Source: Pseudaeromonas sp041441555 (lineage in GTDB: Bacteria > Pseudomonadota > Gammaproteobacteria > Enterobacterales > Aeromonadaceae). Taken from it: DNA of 41,158 bases. The notes beneath the pieces were generated by a model. It was not told where the DNA came from and did not search any database. It saw only the letters and a program-made list of their open reading frames with translations. The stretch covers positions 1 to 41,158 of the forward strand of contig JASDSW010000094.1 in NCBI GenBank assembly GCA_041441555.1, written 5' to 3'. Made by a program: the position numbers and the translations under genes. Positions 8,480 through 17,211 of the stretch are shown here, one piece after another (the stretch's first letter is position 1; each line of letters starts with the position of its first letter).

Positions 8480-10093
8480 ATGAAACAGAACGTTGAATAC
8501 AGTTGTGATGTTCTTATCATTGGCAGTGGTGCCGCCGGCCTCTCCCTCGCATTGCGTCTTGCTGACCACGCTCGGGTGATGGTATTGAGCAAGGGACCCT
8601 TGAGTGAGGGGGCCACCTACTATGCCCAAGGAGGCATCGCTGCCGTTTTCGATGAAAAGGACAGTATCGAATCCCACGTCAGCGACACCCTGAATGCCGG
8701 CGCCGGTCTGTGTGACCGAGATGCCGTCGAGTTCACCGCCCGGAATGCCAAACGCAGCATCGAGTGGCTCATCCAGCAAGGCGTCCCCTTCGATCAGGAC
8801 GAATCAGCTTCCGAGGATGGCCAGCCGGCCTATCACCTGACCCGCGAAGGCGGTCACAGCCATCGCCGCATCTTCCATACCGCCGATGCCACCGGCAAAA
8901 CCGTGCAGATCACGCTAGTGGATCAGGTGCGCAACCACCCGCGCATTCAACTGATGGAACGCTTCAACGCGGTTGACCTCATCACCACCCGCAAGCTGGG
9001 CCTTCCTGGCAACCGGGTCCTCGGCGCCTATATCTGGAACCGGAATCTGGAGAAGGTGGAGACAGTCCGCGCCCGCTTTGTCGCCATCGCCACCGGCGGC
9101 GCCTCCAAGGTCTACCAGTACACCTCAAACCCGGATGTCAGCTCGGGGGATGGCATTGCCATGGCCTGGCGCGTCGGTTGCCGGGTCGCCAACATGGAGT
9201 TCAATCAATTCCATCCGACCACTCTCTTTCACCCGGATGACCGCAATTTTCTGTTAACCGAAGCCCTGCGCGGCGAAGGGGCCTATCTGCGACGTCCCGA
9301 TGGTTCCCGCTTCATGCCGGATTTCGATCCGCGCGGCGAGCTGGCGCCCCGCGACATCGTCGCCCGCGCCATCGACTACGAGATGAAACGTCTCGGTGTC
9401 GACTGCATGTATCTGGATATCAGCCATAAGCCGGCCGATTTCGTCATCAAACACTTTCCGACCATCTACGAGCGCTGCCTGAAGATCGGCATCGACATCA
9501 CCAAGCAATCGATCCCCGTGGTACCGGCCGCCCATTACACCTGTGGCGGCGTGATGATCGATCACAGCGGTCAGACAGACGTGCCAGGGCTCTACGCCAT
9601 CGGTGAGGTCTCCTACACCGGTCTGCACGGCGCCAACCGCATGGCCTCCAACTCCCTGCTCGAATGCGTGGTGTTTGCCCATGCCGCCGCCGAAGACATT
9701 CTGGCGCGGTTGCCGATGAGCAGCGAACCTCCGCCCCTACCAGCCTGGGATGAGAGCAAGGTGAGCAATTCCGACGAGGAGGTGGTCATCCAGCACAACT
9801 GGCACGAACTGCGTCTGTTTATGTGGGACTATGTCGGTATCGTTCGCACCGACAAACGGTTGGCGCGCGCCAAGCGCCGCATCGATCTGCTCAAGCAGGA
9901 GGTGCAGGAGTACTACGCCAACTTCCGCGTCTCCAACAACCTGCTGGAACTGCGCAACCTGCTGCAGGTGGCTGAACTGATCGTCCACTCGGCCATCAGC
10001 CGGAAAGAGTCCCGCGGTCTGCACTACAACCTGGACTACCCGGAGCAGTTGCCCAACCCGACCCCCACCATCCTGATCCCGGACAACTTCTAG
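8480..10093 (+). CDS. nadB: L-aspartate oxidase
   Basis: NadB is an FAD enzyme oxidising L-aspartate to iminoaspartate, which NadA turns into quinolinate for NAD synthesis. Starting at the ATG at 8480 (MKQNVEYSCDVLIIGSG) the product is 537 residues, normal for the family. An in-frame ATG three codons upstream (8471) is possible, but the chosen start aligns better with E. coli NadB. The FAD-binding GSGAAGLSLAL glycine box is near residue 15, the active-site region HTADATGK is present, and HGANRMASNSLLECVVF marks the conserved C-terminal FAD contact. It is divergent from rpoE, as in many gammaproteobacteria. Confidence 0.97.
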   Translation: MKQNVEYSCDVLIIGSGAAGLSLALRLADHARVMVLSKGPLSEGATYYAQGGIAAVFDEKDSIESHVSDTLNAGAGLCDRDAVEFTARNAKRSIEWLIQQGVPFDQDESASEDGQPAYHLTREGGHSHRRIFHTADATGKTVQITLVDQVRNHPRIQLMERFNAVDLITTRKLGLPGNRVLGAYIWNRNLEKVETVRARFVAIATGGASKVYQYTSNPDVSSGDGIAMAWRVGCRVANMEFNQFHPTTLFHPDDRNFLLTEALRGEGAYLRRPDGSRFMPDFDPRGELAPRDIVARAIDYEMKRLGVDCMYLDISHKPADFVIKHFPTIYERCLKIGIDITKQSIPVVPAAHYTCGGVMIDHSGQTDVPGLYAIGEVSYTGLHGANRMASNSLLECVVFAHAAAEDILARLPMSSEPPPLPAWDESKVSNSDEEVVIQHNWHELRLFMWDYVGIVRTDKRLARAKRRIDLLKQEVQEYYANFRVSNNLLELRNLLQVAELIVHSAISRKESRGLHYNLDYPEQLPNPTPTILIPDNF

Positions 10094-10129
10094 AACCGGT
10101 GAGACTTGGTCAATTTGGCCTCTGGCATC

Positions 10130-10163
10130 AAAAAAATGGCGACCTTCTGCGTCGCCATTTTTT
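10130..10163. terminator. Bidirectional intrinsic terminator after nadB
   Basis: A perfect 8-bp stem (ATGGCGAC at 10136-10143 with GTCGCCAT at 10151-10158, loop CTTCTGC) is preceded by an A-run and followed by a T-run. It can therefore terminate nadB on the plus strand and the orphan gene on the minus strand. Confidence 0.9.
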
Positions 10164-10219
10164 ATGCCATCAACCGATCGGGAGGCCAACCAACCCCGTC
10201 ATGGGTCATGCCCAGTCGG

Positions 10220-10768
10220 TTACTTGATGATTTCGTCGATGACATCGATGATGCTGTTGGTGTGTCGCTTATAGGCGATCACTCCGTTGCGCTTTTCGAT
10301 CAGACTGAGTGAATAGGAGCCGTTCTTTTCGCCGCCCGCCTGAGACTTGAGTCGTTCAATGCGCGCCTTGAAGCTGTCTATTTCCTTGCGAAGACGATCT
10401 TCCTGACAGCTGTATGAAATAAAACCGCCACTGACTTGTTCGCAAGGGGTGGTTAATGATGCACCGACAATCAGTGTTTTATTATTGTGACTCACTTCAA
10501 AGACACTGTGGGCGTCAATAAATCTATCGTCGACCTCAGGATATTTGATCGATATTTTCACATCTTTATAAGTACCGGTTATCAGCTTCTCTTCCGGAAT
10601 ATCCTTGACGGCGAAAGCATTATCTTTCATGTACTTGGCTGCAATTCTCTTGATTTCACCAATCATGTTGGAAATCGACGAGAAAAAGCGTTCATTTCTT
10701 ATTTGATTGAGTCTTTCAAACTCTTCCTTAACATCGGCATGCTCCCTGATTAACGCCAGACTCATCAT
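10220..10768 (-). CDS. Hypothetical cytoplasmic protein, AT-rich orphan
   Basis: I do not recognise this 182-residue protein. The start at 10768 is well supported: AAGGAG lies 5 nt before ATGATG. An upstream in-frame start (10792) lacks such a site. There is no signal peptide or membrane segment. The N-terminal third looks helical and charged (HADVKEEFERLNQIRNERFF), the middle beta-rich (GTYKDVKISIKYPEVDDRF), and a second charged helical stretch follows (EDRLRKEIDSFKARIERLK). It has two cysteines and no motif known to me. The gene and its upstream region are visibly more AT-rich than neighbours and it has no operon partner, which suggests acquisition by transfer. Confidence 0.75.
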   Translation of the reverse strand: MMSLALIREHADVKEEFERLNQIRNERFFSSISNMIGEIKRIAAKYMKDNAFAVKDIPEEKLITGTYKDVKISIKYPEVDDRFIDAHSVFEVSHNNKTLIVGASLTTPCEQVSGGFISYSCQEDRLRKEIDSFKARIERLKSQAGGEKNGSYSLSLIEKRNGVIAYKRHTNSIIDVIDEIIK

Positions 10769-10986
10769 TGTATCTCCTTTTTCAATATCCAATTTGTATG
10801 CGGTAACAGATCAGCCATTAGAGCAAATCCATTTCAAAAAGAGTAGATGAAAAAACCGATCTGTCATTTTCATAACTGGATTAATTTCAAATTTTTTATA
10901 AATAAGAAATAAATCCTGGCCATCGAATAAAAAACCGGAATTTATCTGCGAACACCGCGAACCTTCGAACGGCGGATCTATGGCAC
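10769..10986. other. AT-rich intergenic region upstream of the orphan gene
   Basis: No gene seen. It holds the strong ribosome binding site of the orphan gene, A/T-rich tracts likely to include its promoter, and a 7-bp inverted repeat ACAGATC (10806-10812) / GATCTGT (10858-10864) that may be an operator or chance. The 3' end of ygfX borders it; no clear terminator for sdhE-ygfX was identified. Confidence 0.4.
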
Positions 10987-11376
10987 TCAGGGCTCAGCCC
11001 ATAGATTGATGTGACGAGCCAGGCGACGATAATCCGCGGCGGCGACACTGTCGGCCCACAACCAGAGCCGCTGTCGGCTCTTCCCCTCCAGAGCCAACCA
11101 TAAAAAGCCGGGGGCGACTCGAGAGGCTGCACCCAGGGTATAGCTCTCCGCCTGCCACGCCAGCCGGTTGCCCTGAAGCTCCAGCGTGAATCGGCAGCGT
11201 CGGGCGCGATAGAGACTCCACCCCAAGCTCAACAGCCACAGGCCGAAAAAGCAGGCGGCGTAACCGTCCCGCAGGACCTCCCACAACAGAGCCGCCGCCA
11301 GCAGATGGCCAGCCAGCAGAATGCCTTGTTGGCAACGGGAGGGTTCAACCGAGATGACGTGCTTGGTGGTGAGCAA
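10987..11376 (-). CDS. ygfX: YgfX/CptA family membrane protein
   Basis: YgfX is a small inner-membrane protein encoded with SdhE. In E. coli it has been described both as a toxin (CptA) acting on MreB/FtsZ and as a partner of SdhE. The 129-residue product has two adjacent hydrophobic segments (about 18-33 and 42-56), then the family's C-terminal domain with WLALEGKSRQRLWLWADSV, which matches E. coli YgfX KRQHLWLAADSM. It overlaps the end of sdhE by 32 bp in another frame, as in enterobacteria. The start is the only reasonable ATG. Confidence 0.85.
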   Translation of the reverse strand: MLTTKHVISVEPSRCQQGILLAGHLLAAALLWEVLRDGYAACFFGLWLLSLGWSLYRARRCRFTLELQGNRLAWQAESYTLGAASRVAPGFLWLALEGKSRQRLWLWADSVAAADYRRLARHINLWAEP

Positions 11377-11608
11377 GAATGACCTCGATCATCTCATGAA
11401 GCTCGGCGTCGTCTGGCGACTCACCGCGCAACAACCAGCGAAACAGCTGCAGATCGGACGACTCCAGCAGGCGGGCAAAGCGACTCTGCCACCGCTCATC
11501 CAGCCGGGCGAGATCCTCATCCACGAAGGGCAACAAGATGACATCCAATTCCAACATGCCACGCCGACACTGCCAGCGCAGCCGATCCCACTCGCGTTCA
11601 TTGAACAT
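11345..11608 (-). CDS. sdhE: FAD assembly factor SdhE
   Basis: SdhE (YgfY/CptB) promotes covalent flavinylation of succinate dehydrogenase SdhA and fumarate reductase FrdA. The 87-residue length is typical. The conserved RGMxE flavinylation motif is present as RRGMLELD near residues 15-22, and the acidic helical fold is recognisable (SDLQLFRWLLRG, corresponding to DDPDLFNWLM in E. coli). It is followed by overlapping ygfX and diverges from ygfZ, the standard arrangement. Confidence 0.93.
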   Translation of the reverse strand: MFNEREWDRLRWQCRRGMLELDVILLPFVDEDLARLDERWQSRFARLLESSDLQLFRWLLRGESPDDAELHEMIEVILAHHQARHLG

Positions 11609-11744
11609 TCAACTCTCCAGGCCTCAGGATGGACTGCGGCATGGTAGCAAGGGGGCTTTCCTGCTGACAAACGACAGCCGCGTCATTACCATGGTAGTCA
11701 CATAAATTCATGCCACCTGCTGGTGCCATTCACAGGAATTGCCG

Positions 11745-12674
11745 ATGACCTCCCACACTGCCGCCTCGCTTCCGCTGTCCCCTGCCACGCCGACCCGCTT
11801 TGCCCTGGCTCGACTCGGTGTCATTCGGCTAACAGGAATCGAGCGGGTCAAATATCTGCAAGGTCAGGTCACCTGTGACGTCCAAGCCCTATCCGCCGGG
11901 CAGCACTCTCTGGGCGCGCACTGTGACGCCAAGGGGAAGGTGTGGTGTGTCTTCCGTCTGTTGGTGCTCGACGATGCCCTGTTGCTGCTGACCGAGCAGA
12001 GCCTGCTGCCACGCACCCTGACAGAGCTGAAGAAATATGGGGGGTTCGCCAAAGTCGAGATCCAGGATGCCAGCGCCGAGTACCAGCTCATCGGAGTGGC
12101 CGGCAGCGGCAGCGATGCGTGGATGCAGCAGCACCATGGGGTGTCCGACACAGCGCCGCTGACGGCGGGCATGGCCGTTCGACTCGACGCCGATCGCTGG
12201 TTGTTGCTAAGCCAGGCTACCTTGGCCTGCGAGCTACCGGAGCAGCCGGAGAGCGACTGGTGGGGGCTGGAAATGCTGGCCGGCTTACCGCACCTAAACG
12301 CCGAGCATCAGGGCGAATTCATCCCCCAGATGCTGAATCTGCAGGCGCTCGGCGGGATCTGCTTCACCAAGGGCTGTTACATGGGACAAGAAACCGTGGC
12401 GCGCGCCAAATATCGGGGCGCCAATCATCGCGGACTCTTTATCCTGCAGGGGCGGGCCAGCCAGCCACTCCAAGTGACCGACGCGTTGGAAATCGCGTTG
12501 GGCGAACAGTGGAAACGCTCCGGTCAAATCCTGGATCTCTGGCAACGGGACGAGCAGGTGCTATTGACCGCCGTGCTGCCGCTGGACACCGAGCCTGAAG
12601 CCCGGTTTCGCTGCAAGGATCAACCCGACAGCGCCCTGCAATTGCGGCCATTGCCCTATTCGCTCGAAGAGTGA
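11745..12674 (+). CDS. ygfZ: tRNA-modifying protein YgfZ
   Basis: YgfZ is a folate-dependent protein of the GcvT fold that supports iron-sulfur enzymes such as MiaB and so tRNA thiolation. The start chosen is the ATG at 11745 (AGGAA 6 nt upstream), giving 309 residues; an in-frame TTG two codons earlier is less likely. The diagnostic motif KGCYMGQE with the invariant cysteine (Cys211) is present and followed by VARAKYRGANHRG. It is divergent from sdhE. Confidence 0.94.
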   Translation: MTSHTAASLPLSPATPTRFALARLGVIRLTGIERVKYLQGQVTCDVQALSAGQHSLGAHCDAKGKVWCVFRLLVLDDALLLLTEQSLLPRTLTELKKYGGFAKVEIQDASAEYQLIGVAGSGSDAWMQQHHGVSDTAPLTAGMAVRLDADRWLLLSQATLACELPEQPESDWWGLEMLAGLPHLNAEHQGEFIPQMLNLQALGGICFTKGCYMGQETVARAKYRGANHRGLFILQGRASQPLQVTDALEIALGEQWKRSGQILDLWQRDEQVLLTAVLPLDTEPEARFRCKDQPDSALQLRPLPYSLEE

Positions 12675-12676
12675 GC

Positions 12677-12699
12677 GCCCATCCCCCAAGGAGATGGGC
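12677..12699. terminator. Stem-loop between convergent ygfZ and usp genes
   Basis: GCCCATC (12677-12683) and GATGGGC (12693-12699) form a 7-bp stem in the 37 bp between the convergent stops. Neither strand has a T-run after it, so it may be a weak terminator or mRNA end-stabiliser only. Confidence 0.35.
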
Positions 12700-12711
12700 C
12701 ATTCTGGCGGC

Positions 12712-13551
12712 CTAATGCAGGATCAGCAGATCGCCGCCATGTTGCTGCAGCAGCGCATGCAGATGACTGCCCATCGAAAGCTGCGGATGCTCGCTCTTGC
12801 CAGCCCCCACGATCAAGAGGTGGTGCTGGGTGGAAAGCAGCGCCTGGTGTAGTAATTCGCGCACGTCGCCGCGAGCCACCAGCCAACGACGAGGTGCGCG
12901 GGGTAACCGCGCCAGCCAGTCCGCCAACTGATGCTCGGCCCGCAGGTGCTCCCCCTCGAGGAGCGCGGCATCGGGCTTCTCGACCCCCTCCAGGGTATCG
13001 CTTAGCACATGCAGCACCGTCAGTTCGGCACCCAGCCGCCGACTCAAGGCCTCGCCGCGATGCAGCAGGCCGAGCCCCACCTCGTTCAGCTCTAATGCCA
13101 ATTGAAACTTGAGTGGTTGCCCCCAGAAGGGGCGATCGCTATCGAGCAACAGCAGATCGTGCCGATGGCGAGGCAACAGCGAATTCACCAGCGGGGCTCG
13201 CAGCTCCAGCAATAGCGCCTCCTCATGATGCTGCCCCATGATCAGGAGATCGCACTCCAGCTCCTGCATCGTCCGCAAGATCTGTTCGGCAACCGGCCCC
13301 GACTCGATTCGGCACTCGCCCAATTGGCAGGGCATACCCACGATCTGCCGATTGATGAACTCCAGGCTCTCCTGTTTAAGCCGTAGCAACTTGGGATCCC
13401 CAACCAGAGCAGAGTGCGACTCATCCAGCGGCAAGACCGCCAGCAGATGGAGCCTGGCCCCCAGACGCTGCGCCAGCTTGCCGGCTCGTTGCAGGAGTCG
13501 ACTGATATCGCGAGTCAAATCGACCGCCACCAGGATCTGGTCATAGCGCAT
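12712..13551 (-). CDS. Tandem universal stress protein (UspE-like)
   Basis: The 279-residue protein consists of two UspA folds: residues about 1-140 (MRYDQILVAVDLTRDISRLL, the classic first strand and helix) and 145-279. Usp proteins bind nucleotides or lipids and help survival in stasis. The first domain lacks the G-x2-G-x9-G-S/T nucleotide loop (GQHHEEALLLELRAPL instead). The second has only a degenerate form (GAGKSEHPQLSMGS), so ATP binding is doubtful, as in UspE. It lies 139 bp downstream of the SulP transporter on the same strand and may be co-transcribed with it. Confidence 0.85.
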   Translation of the reverse strand: MRYDQILVAVDLTRDISRLLQRAGKLAQRLGARLHLLAVLPLDESHSALVGDPKLLRLKQESLEFINRQIVGMPCQLGECRIESGPVAEQILRTMQELECDLLIMGQHHEEALLLELRAPLVNSLLPRHRHDLLLLDSDRPFWGQPLKFQLALELNEVGLGLLHRGEALSRRLGAELTVLHVLSDTLEGVEKPDAALLEGEHLRAEHQLADWLARLPRAPRRWLVARGDVRELLHQALLSTQHHLLIVGAGKSEHPQLSMGSHLHALLQQHGGDLLILH

Positions 13552-13690
13552 GATGATTCCTCCTTCACCTTGGGAACACAGAGTGCCCTCATTTCAGGCT
13601 AGGAAGCGGCGAGCCAATCTGCCAGCCCATCGCACAAGAAAGGCAATAGACTGATTTATCATGAGATCCAACTCATCCATGCGCCGTGAT

Positions 13691-15445
13691 TCAAGACGGA
13701 GGCGTCCGGTGCGCGAGCGCCTCTTCGTTGGCCACCCGGCGAATGGCGCTGTAGAGATCGCTGCACAAGCGGATCCCCTCCTCACCCTGCACAATGCCGG
13801 CTAGATGCAGCCAGCGACTCAAGGTGGTGCGTCGCCCGGCCAACCAGAGCCGGCATCCCCGCTGCGCCAGCAAGCGCTGCAACTCCGCCAGCATCGCCAT
13901 GACACTGACGTCAAAGTGGGAGAAACAGGCCACCGCATCGATGATCACCAGCGTTGGCGCCGGCGAGTTGGCCGGTTGGCTGGCCGCCAGGACGCGCTGC
14001 TTGAAATAGGCACAGTTGAAGTAGGTCAAGGGGGCGTTGAATCGATAGACCACCACCTGGGGAATGGCCCTCACCTGACTGTTGTGCCTCAACGCATGGA
14101 CGACGCCCTGCTCGTCGACGCCGAGCAACTGGTCACTCGGCCGCATCATGCCGCGCAGAAACTGAAACAACCCCAGCAACACCGCCAAGGCGATCCCTGG
14201 CAACAGACCGATCAGCACGACTGCTAGGAAGGTCAGTAAGGCCAAGGCAAATGCCGACGGATCGCGGTGGCGCAAGCGCCACACCCCGCGAAAATCGGTC
14301 AGACTGGTGGCCGAGACCAGCAGAACCACCCCCAGCGAAGCCAGTGGCAGGTATTGCAGGGGGGAGACCAACCAGAACGCCACCACGGCAATGGCCAGGG
14401 CCGCGACCACCGAGACCATCTGACTCATACCGCCAGCGGCATCATTGACCGCCGTGCGGGAATCGGCACCGCTGATGGCAAACCCTTGGGAGAATCCTGC
14501 CGCCAGGTTGGCCAACCCCAAGGCGCGAAACTCCTGATCGGCATCGATCTCGTAACCGTGCTTGGCGGCAAAGCTGCGCGCGGTCAGCATCATACTGACA
14601 AAGCTGACCAACGCCAGATTCAAGGAGGGCAACACCAGCTCTCGCAGCAGGGAGGGGGGAAAATCAAGCCACTGCACACTCGATTCACCGCTGGCGACCG
14701 GCCCCAGGGTATCGATGCCCCACTGCGTCAGATCCGCCCAGGAGCCAATCAGGATGCAGATCAGCAAGGCCAGCAGCGTCGCCGGCCAACCGGGTCGCCA
14801 GCGACGGATGCCAACCATGCACAGGAGGGTCAGCAGGCTGAGCACCACCGTCGGCCAGTGGATCTTGGCGATCACCTCCGGGACATTCAGCAACCGCTCG
14901 ATCAACCCACGTTGAGCAAACTGGAAGCCGAAAATCCGCGCCAACTGCCCCACCATGATGGTGATCGCCACTCCGTTGAGTAGCCCCATCAGGATGGGCT
15001 GCGACAAAAAATTCACCAGGGAGCCGAAACGCAGCCGGCTGCCCACCAGACACCAGAGCCCGGTCATCAGAGTCAGCACCACGACCAGTTGCCCATGCCG
15101 AACCGCATCTCCCGCCGCCAACGGTGTAACCACGGCGGCGATGACGGCGCAGGTCGCGGCATCCGGACCGATCACCAACTGGCGGGATGAGCCAAACAAG
15201 GCATACACCAGCATCGGCAGGATGCAGGAGTAGAGTCCAGCGACCGGACTGACACCGGCCAGCGCCGCGTAGGCGATCGCCACCGGCAGAGCCACCGCCG
15301 CGACCGAGAGTCCAGCCCGGAGATCGGCGGACCACCACTGGGATTTGTAATCGAGCAGGCAAGCCAACCCCGGGGCTACCTGCTGGAGGGTTAATCTGGG
15401 GACCATACGACGAACTCCCTGTGACCCGATTTCCAGCGTCCGCAT
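13691..15445 (-). CDS. SulP family anion transporter with STAS domain
   Basis: SulP (SLC26) proteins transport sulfate, bicarbonate or dicarboxylates across the inner membrane. The 584-residue product has the signature AYAALAGVSPVAGLY region near residue 59. Multiple hydrophobic segments to about residue 425 follow, then a cytoplasmic STAS domain (about 445-560, with VVVYRFNAPLTYFNCAYFK and LVIIDAVACFSHFDVSV). The substrate cannot be told from sequence. An alternative start at 15406 (MVPRLTLQQV) has a better ribosome site (AGGGAG, 8 nt) than the ATG at 15445. A Usp gene follows, and a THI5-GGDEF gene diverges 88 bp away. Confidence 0.92.
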   Translation of the reverse strand: MRTLEIGSQGVRRMVPRLTLQQVAPGLACLLDYKSQWWSADLRAGLSVAAVALPVAIAYAALAGVSPVAGLYSCILPMLVYALFGSSRQLVIGPDAATCAVIAAVVTPLAAGDAVRHGQLVVVLTLMTGLWCLVGSRLRFGSLVNFLSQPILMGLLNGVAITIMVGQLARIFGFQFAQRGLIERLLNVPEVIAKIHWPTVVLSLLTLLCMVGIRRWRPGWPATLLALLICILIGSWADLTQWGIDTLGPVASGESSVQWLDFPPSLLRELVLPSLNLALVSFVSMMLTARSFAAKHGYEIDADQEFRALGLANLAAGFSQGFAISGADSRTAVNDAAGGMSQMVSVVAALAIAVVAFWLVSPLQYLPLASLGVVLLVSATSLTDFRGVWRLRHRDPSAFALALLTFLAVVLIGLLPGIALAVLLGLFQFLRGMMRPSDQLLGVDEQGVVHALRHNSQVRAIPQVVVYRFNAPLTYFNCAYFKQRVLAASQPANSPAPTLVIIDAVACFSHFDVSVMAMLAELQRLLAQRGCRLWLAGRRTTLSRWLHLAGIVQGEEGIRLCSDLYSAIRRVANEEALAHRTPPS

Positions 15446-15492
15446 GGCTCATCCTGGCCGTCCGGACCTGACACATTTGCTAATCAGAGAGA

Positions 15493-15508
15493 TTTGACTA
15501 GCTTCAAA
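15493..15508. promoter_or_regulatory. Inverted repeat in the sulP / GGDEF divergent region
   Basis: TTTGA (15493-15497), 6 nt, TCAAA (15504-15508) is an inverted repeat in the 88-bp region that must contain both divergent promoters. It could be an operator for either gene. The arms are short and AT-rich, so chance is possible. Confidence 0.3.
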
Positions 15509-15533
15509 TTAGTGATCTCGACGAGTTGCATGC

Positions 15534-17177
15534 ATGTTCATCTCCATTCGCAGCCCCTATCTCGTCCTGCTTATGCTGTGGTTGCTCGTGGCTCCCGCTT
15601 CGGCGCTGGATACTGTGACGTTGCAACTCAAGTGGGTGCATCAATTTCAGTTTGCCGGTTACTACATGGCGTTGGAAAAAGGTTTCTATCGCGATGCAGG
15701 GCTGGAGGTCAGGCTGCGTCCCAACGGTTATCAAGGCCAATTCGTCTCCCCCGTCAATGCCGTCCTCAGCGGGGAGGCTGATTATGGCATTTCCAACTCC
15801 GGATTGGTTCGCGATTTTGCACAAGGCAAACCTATAGTGGCTCTCGCCGCCATCCTGCAGCACTCCGCCGTCACCTGGTTGGTTCTGGATCGCCCCGATA
15901 TCCGCAATCTGCATGATCTGGTCGGCAAGCGCCTGATGACGGTCTTTCCACTCAGCGAAAGCATCGAGCTGCTGGCCCCCTTTTTGAGTGAGGGGATCCA
16001 GCTCAATCAACTGGATCTGGTGCAGACCGGTTTTGACCTGCACACCCTGATGCAGGGCAAGGTGGACGCCTACGATGCCTACGTGACCAATGAGCCCTTC
16101 TTGCTGGAACAACTGGGCCTTCGCTACCAGCTGATTGACCCTCGAACCTATGGCATCGACTTTTATGGCGATGTGCTGTTTACCTCACGCAACGAGCTGA
16201 TCTTGCATCCCGAACGGGTGCAGGCCTTCCGCAGTGCCTCGCTCAAGGGGTGGAATTACGCCATGAACCATATTCCCGAGACCATCGCCCTGATCCGCAG
16301 CCGATACGCCCCGGAGAAAAGCGAGGCGCAGCTGCAATTTGAAGCCAATGCCATGCTCCGTCTGATGCAGACCGATTTGGTTGACATAGGCCATATGAAC
16401 AGCTGGCGCTGGCAGCGGATCGCCGAGATCCAACTCGAACCCAATCCGGCTTCGGTTCTCGATCTCAGCGACTTTCTCTACAACCAGGATCGATTGCAGA
16501 GTCTGAAAGCCAGCTACCTGCGCATCATTGGAGGCGTCTCATTGCTGGCAATGGCCCTGTTGTTGATAACCGGTTGGTATTTCAGCCTCAACCGCCGATT
16601 GCGGGTGGAAATTCATGCCCGCCGGGAGGCCGAAGCCAAACTGCGTCTGATGTCGGAAACCGACCCGCTGACCGGGCTCCACAACCTGCGCTACATCAAC
16701 GCCCGGCTGCAGGATGGACTAGCCGAGTTCCACCGCGGCGGCGCCCCATTTTGCGTGCTCATGCTGGATATTGATTTTTTCAAGACGGTCAACGATCAGT
16801 GGGGACATCCGGCTGGCGATCGGGTGCTCCAGCAGTTTGCGCAACGATTACGAGAAGAGACCCGCAAGAGCGACACCCTCGCCCGCATTGGCGGAGAGGA
16901 GTTTCTCATCATGCTGAACGATGTTGACCTCCAGCAAGCGACCCTTATCGCCGAAGGGCTGCGAGCCCATATCGCCGCCAGCCCCTTTGATCTGGGCAAC
17001 CGCAACAGCCAGCGCATCACCGCCAGCATCGGTATCTGTCAGACCTGCGCCGCCATTCGCGATGTCAGCCAACTCTTTGCCCATGTCGATCTGGCGCTCT
17101 ACCAGGCCAAGTCACAGGGGCGCGATCGCGTCGAACAATTTGTCCAGGCCATGAGCGGAGCCCCAACGCCGTCCTAG
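15534..17177 (+). CDS. Periplasmic THI5/NMT1-like sensor fused to GGDEF diguanylate cyclase
   Basis: The 547-residue protein has a signal peptide (about 1-24) and a periplasmic substrate-binding domain of the THI5/NMT1 (thiamine pyrimidine / ABC-type) family at about 27-245 (LQLKWVHQFQFAGYYMALEKG). A transmembrane segment lies at about 331-351, then a short helical linker and a GGDEF domain at about 372-535. The active-site loop is GGEEF (453-457), a catalytically competent variant. An RxxD inhibitory site (RKSD, 444-447) lies the standard five residues upstream. So it should make cyclic di-GMP under product inhibition and be tuned by a small periplasmic ligand. The ligand is unknown; thiamine-precursor pyrimidines are suggested only by family. 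The ribosome binding site is weak. Confidence 0.9.
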   Translation: MFISIRSPYLVLLMLWLLVAPASALDTVTLQLKWVHQFQFAGYYMALEKGFYRDAGLEVRLRPNGYQGQFVSPVNAVLSGEADYGISNSGLVRDFAQGKPIVALAAILQHSAVTWLVLDRPDIRNLHDLVGKRLMTVFPLSESIELLAPFLSEGIQLNQLDLVQTGFDLHTLMQGKVDAYDAYVTNEPFLLEQLGLRYQLIDPRTYGIDFYGDVLFTSRNELILHPERVQAFRSASLKGWNYAMNHIPETIALIRSRYAPEKSEAQLQFEANAMLRLMQTDLVDIGHMNSWRWQRIAEIQLEPNPASVLDLSDFLYNQDRLQSLKASYLRIIGGVSLLAMALLLITGWYFSLNRRLRVEIHARREAEAKLRLMSETDPLTGLHNLRYINARLQDGLAEFHRGGAPFCVLMLDIDFFKTVNDQWGHPAGDRVLQQFAQRLREETRKSDTLARIGGEEFLIMLNDVDLQQATLIAEGLRAHIAASPFDLGNRNSQRITASIGICQTCAAIRDVSQLFAHVDLALYQAKSQGRDRVEQFVQAMSGAPTPS

Positions 17178-17211
17178 CCCTGGGGCCCGCATCAACCGGG
17201 ACAAAACATCA

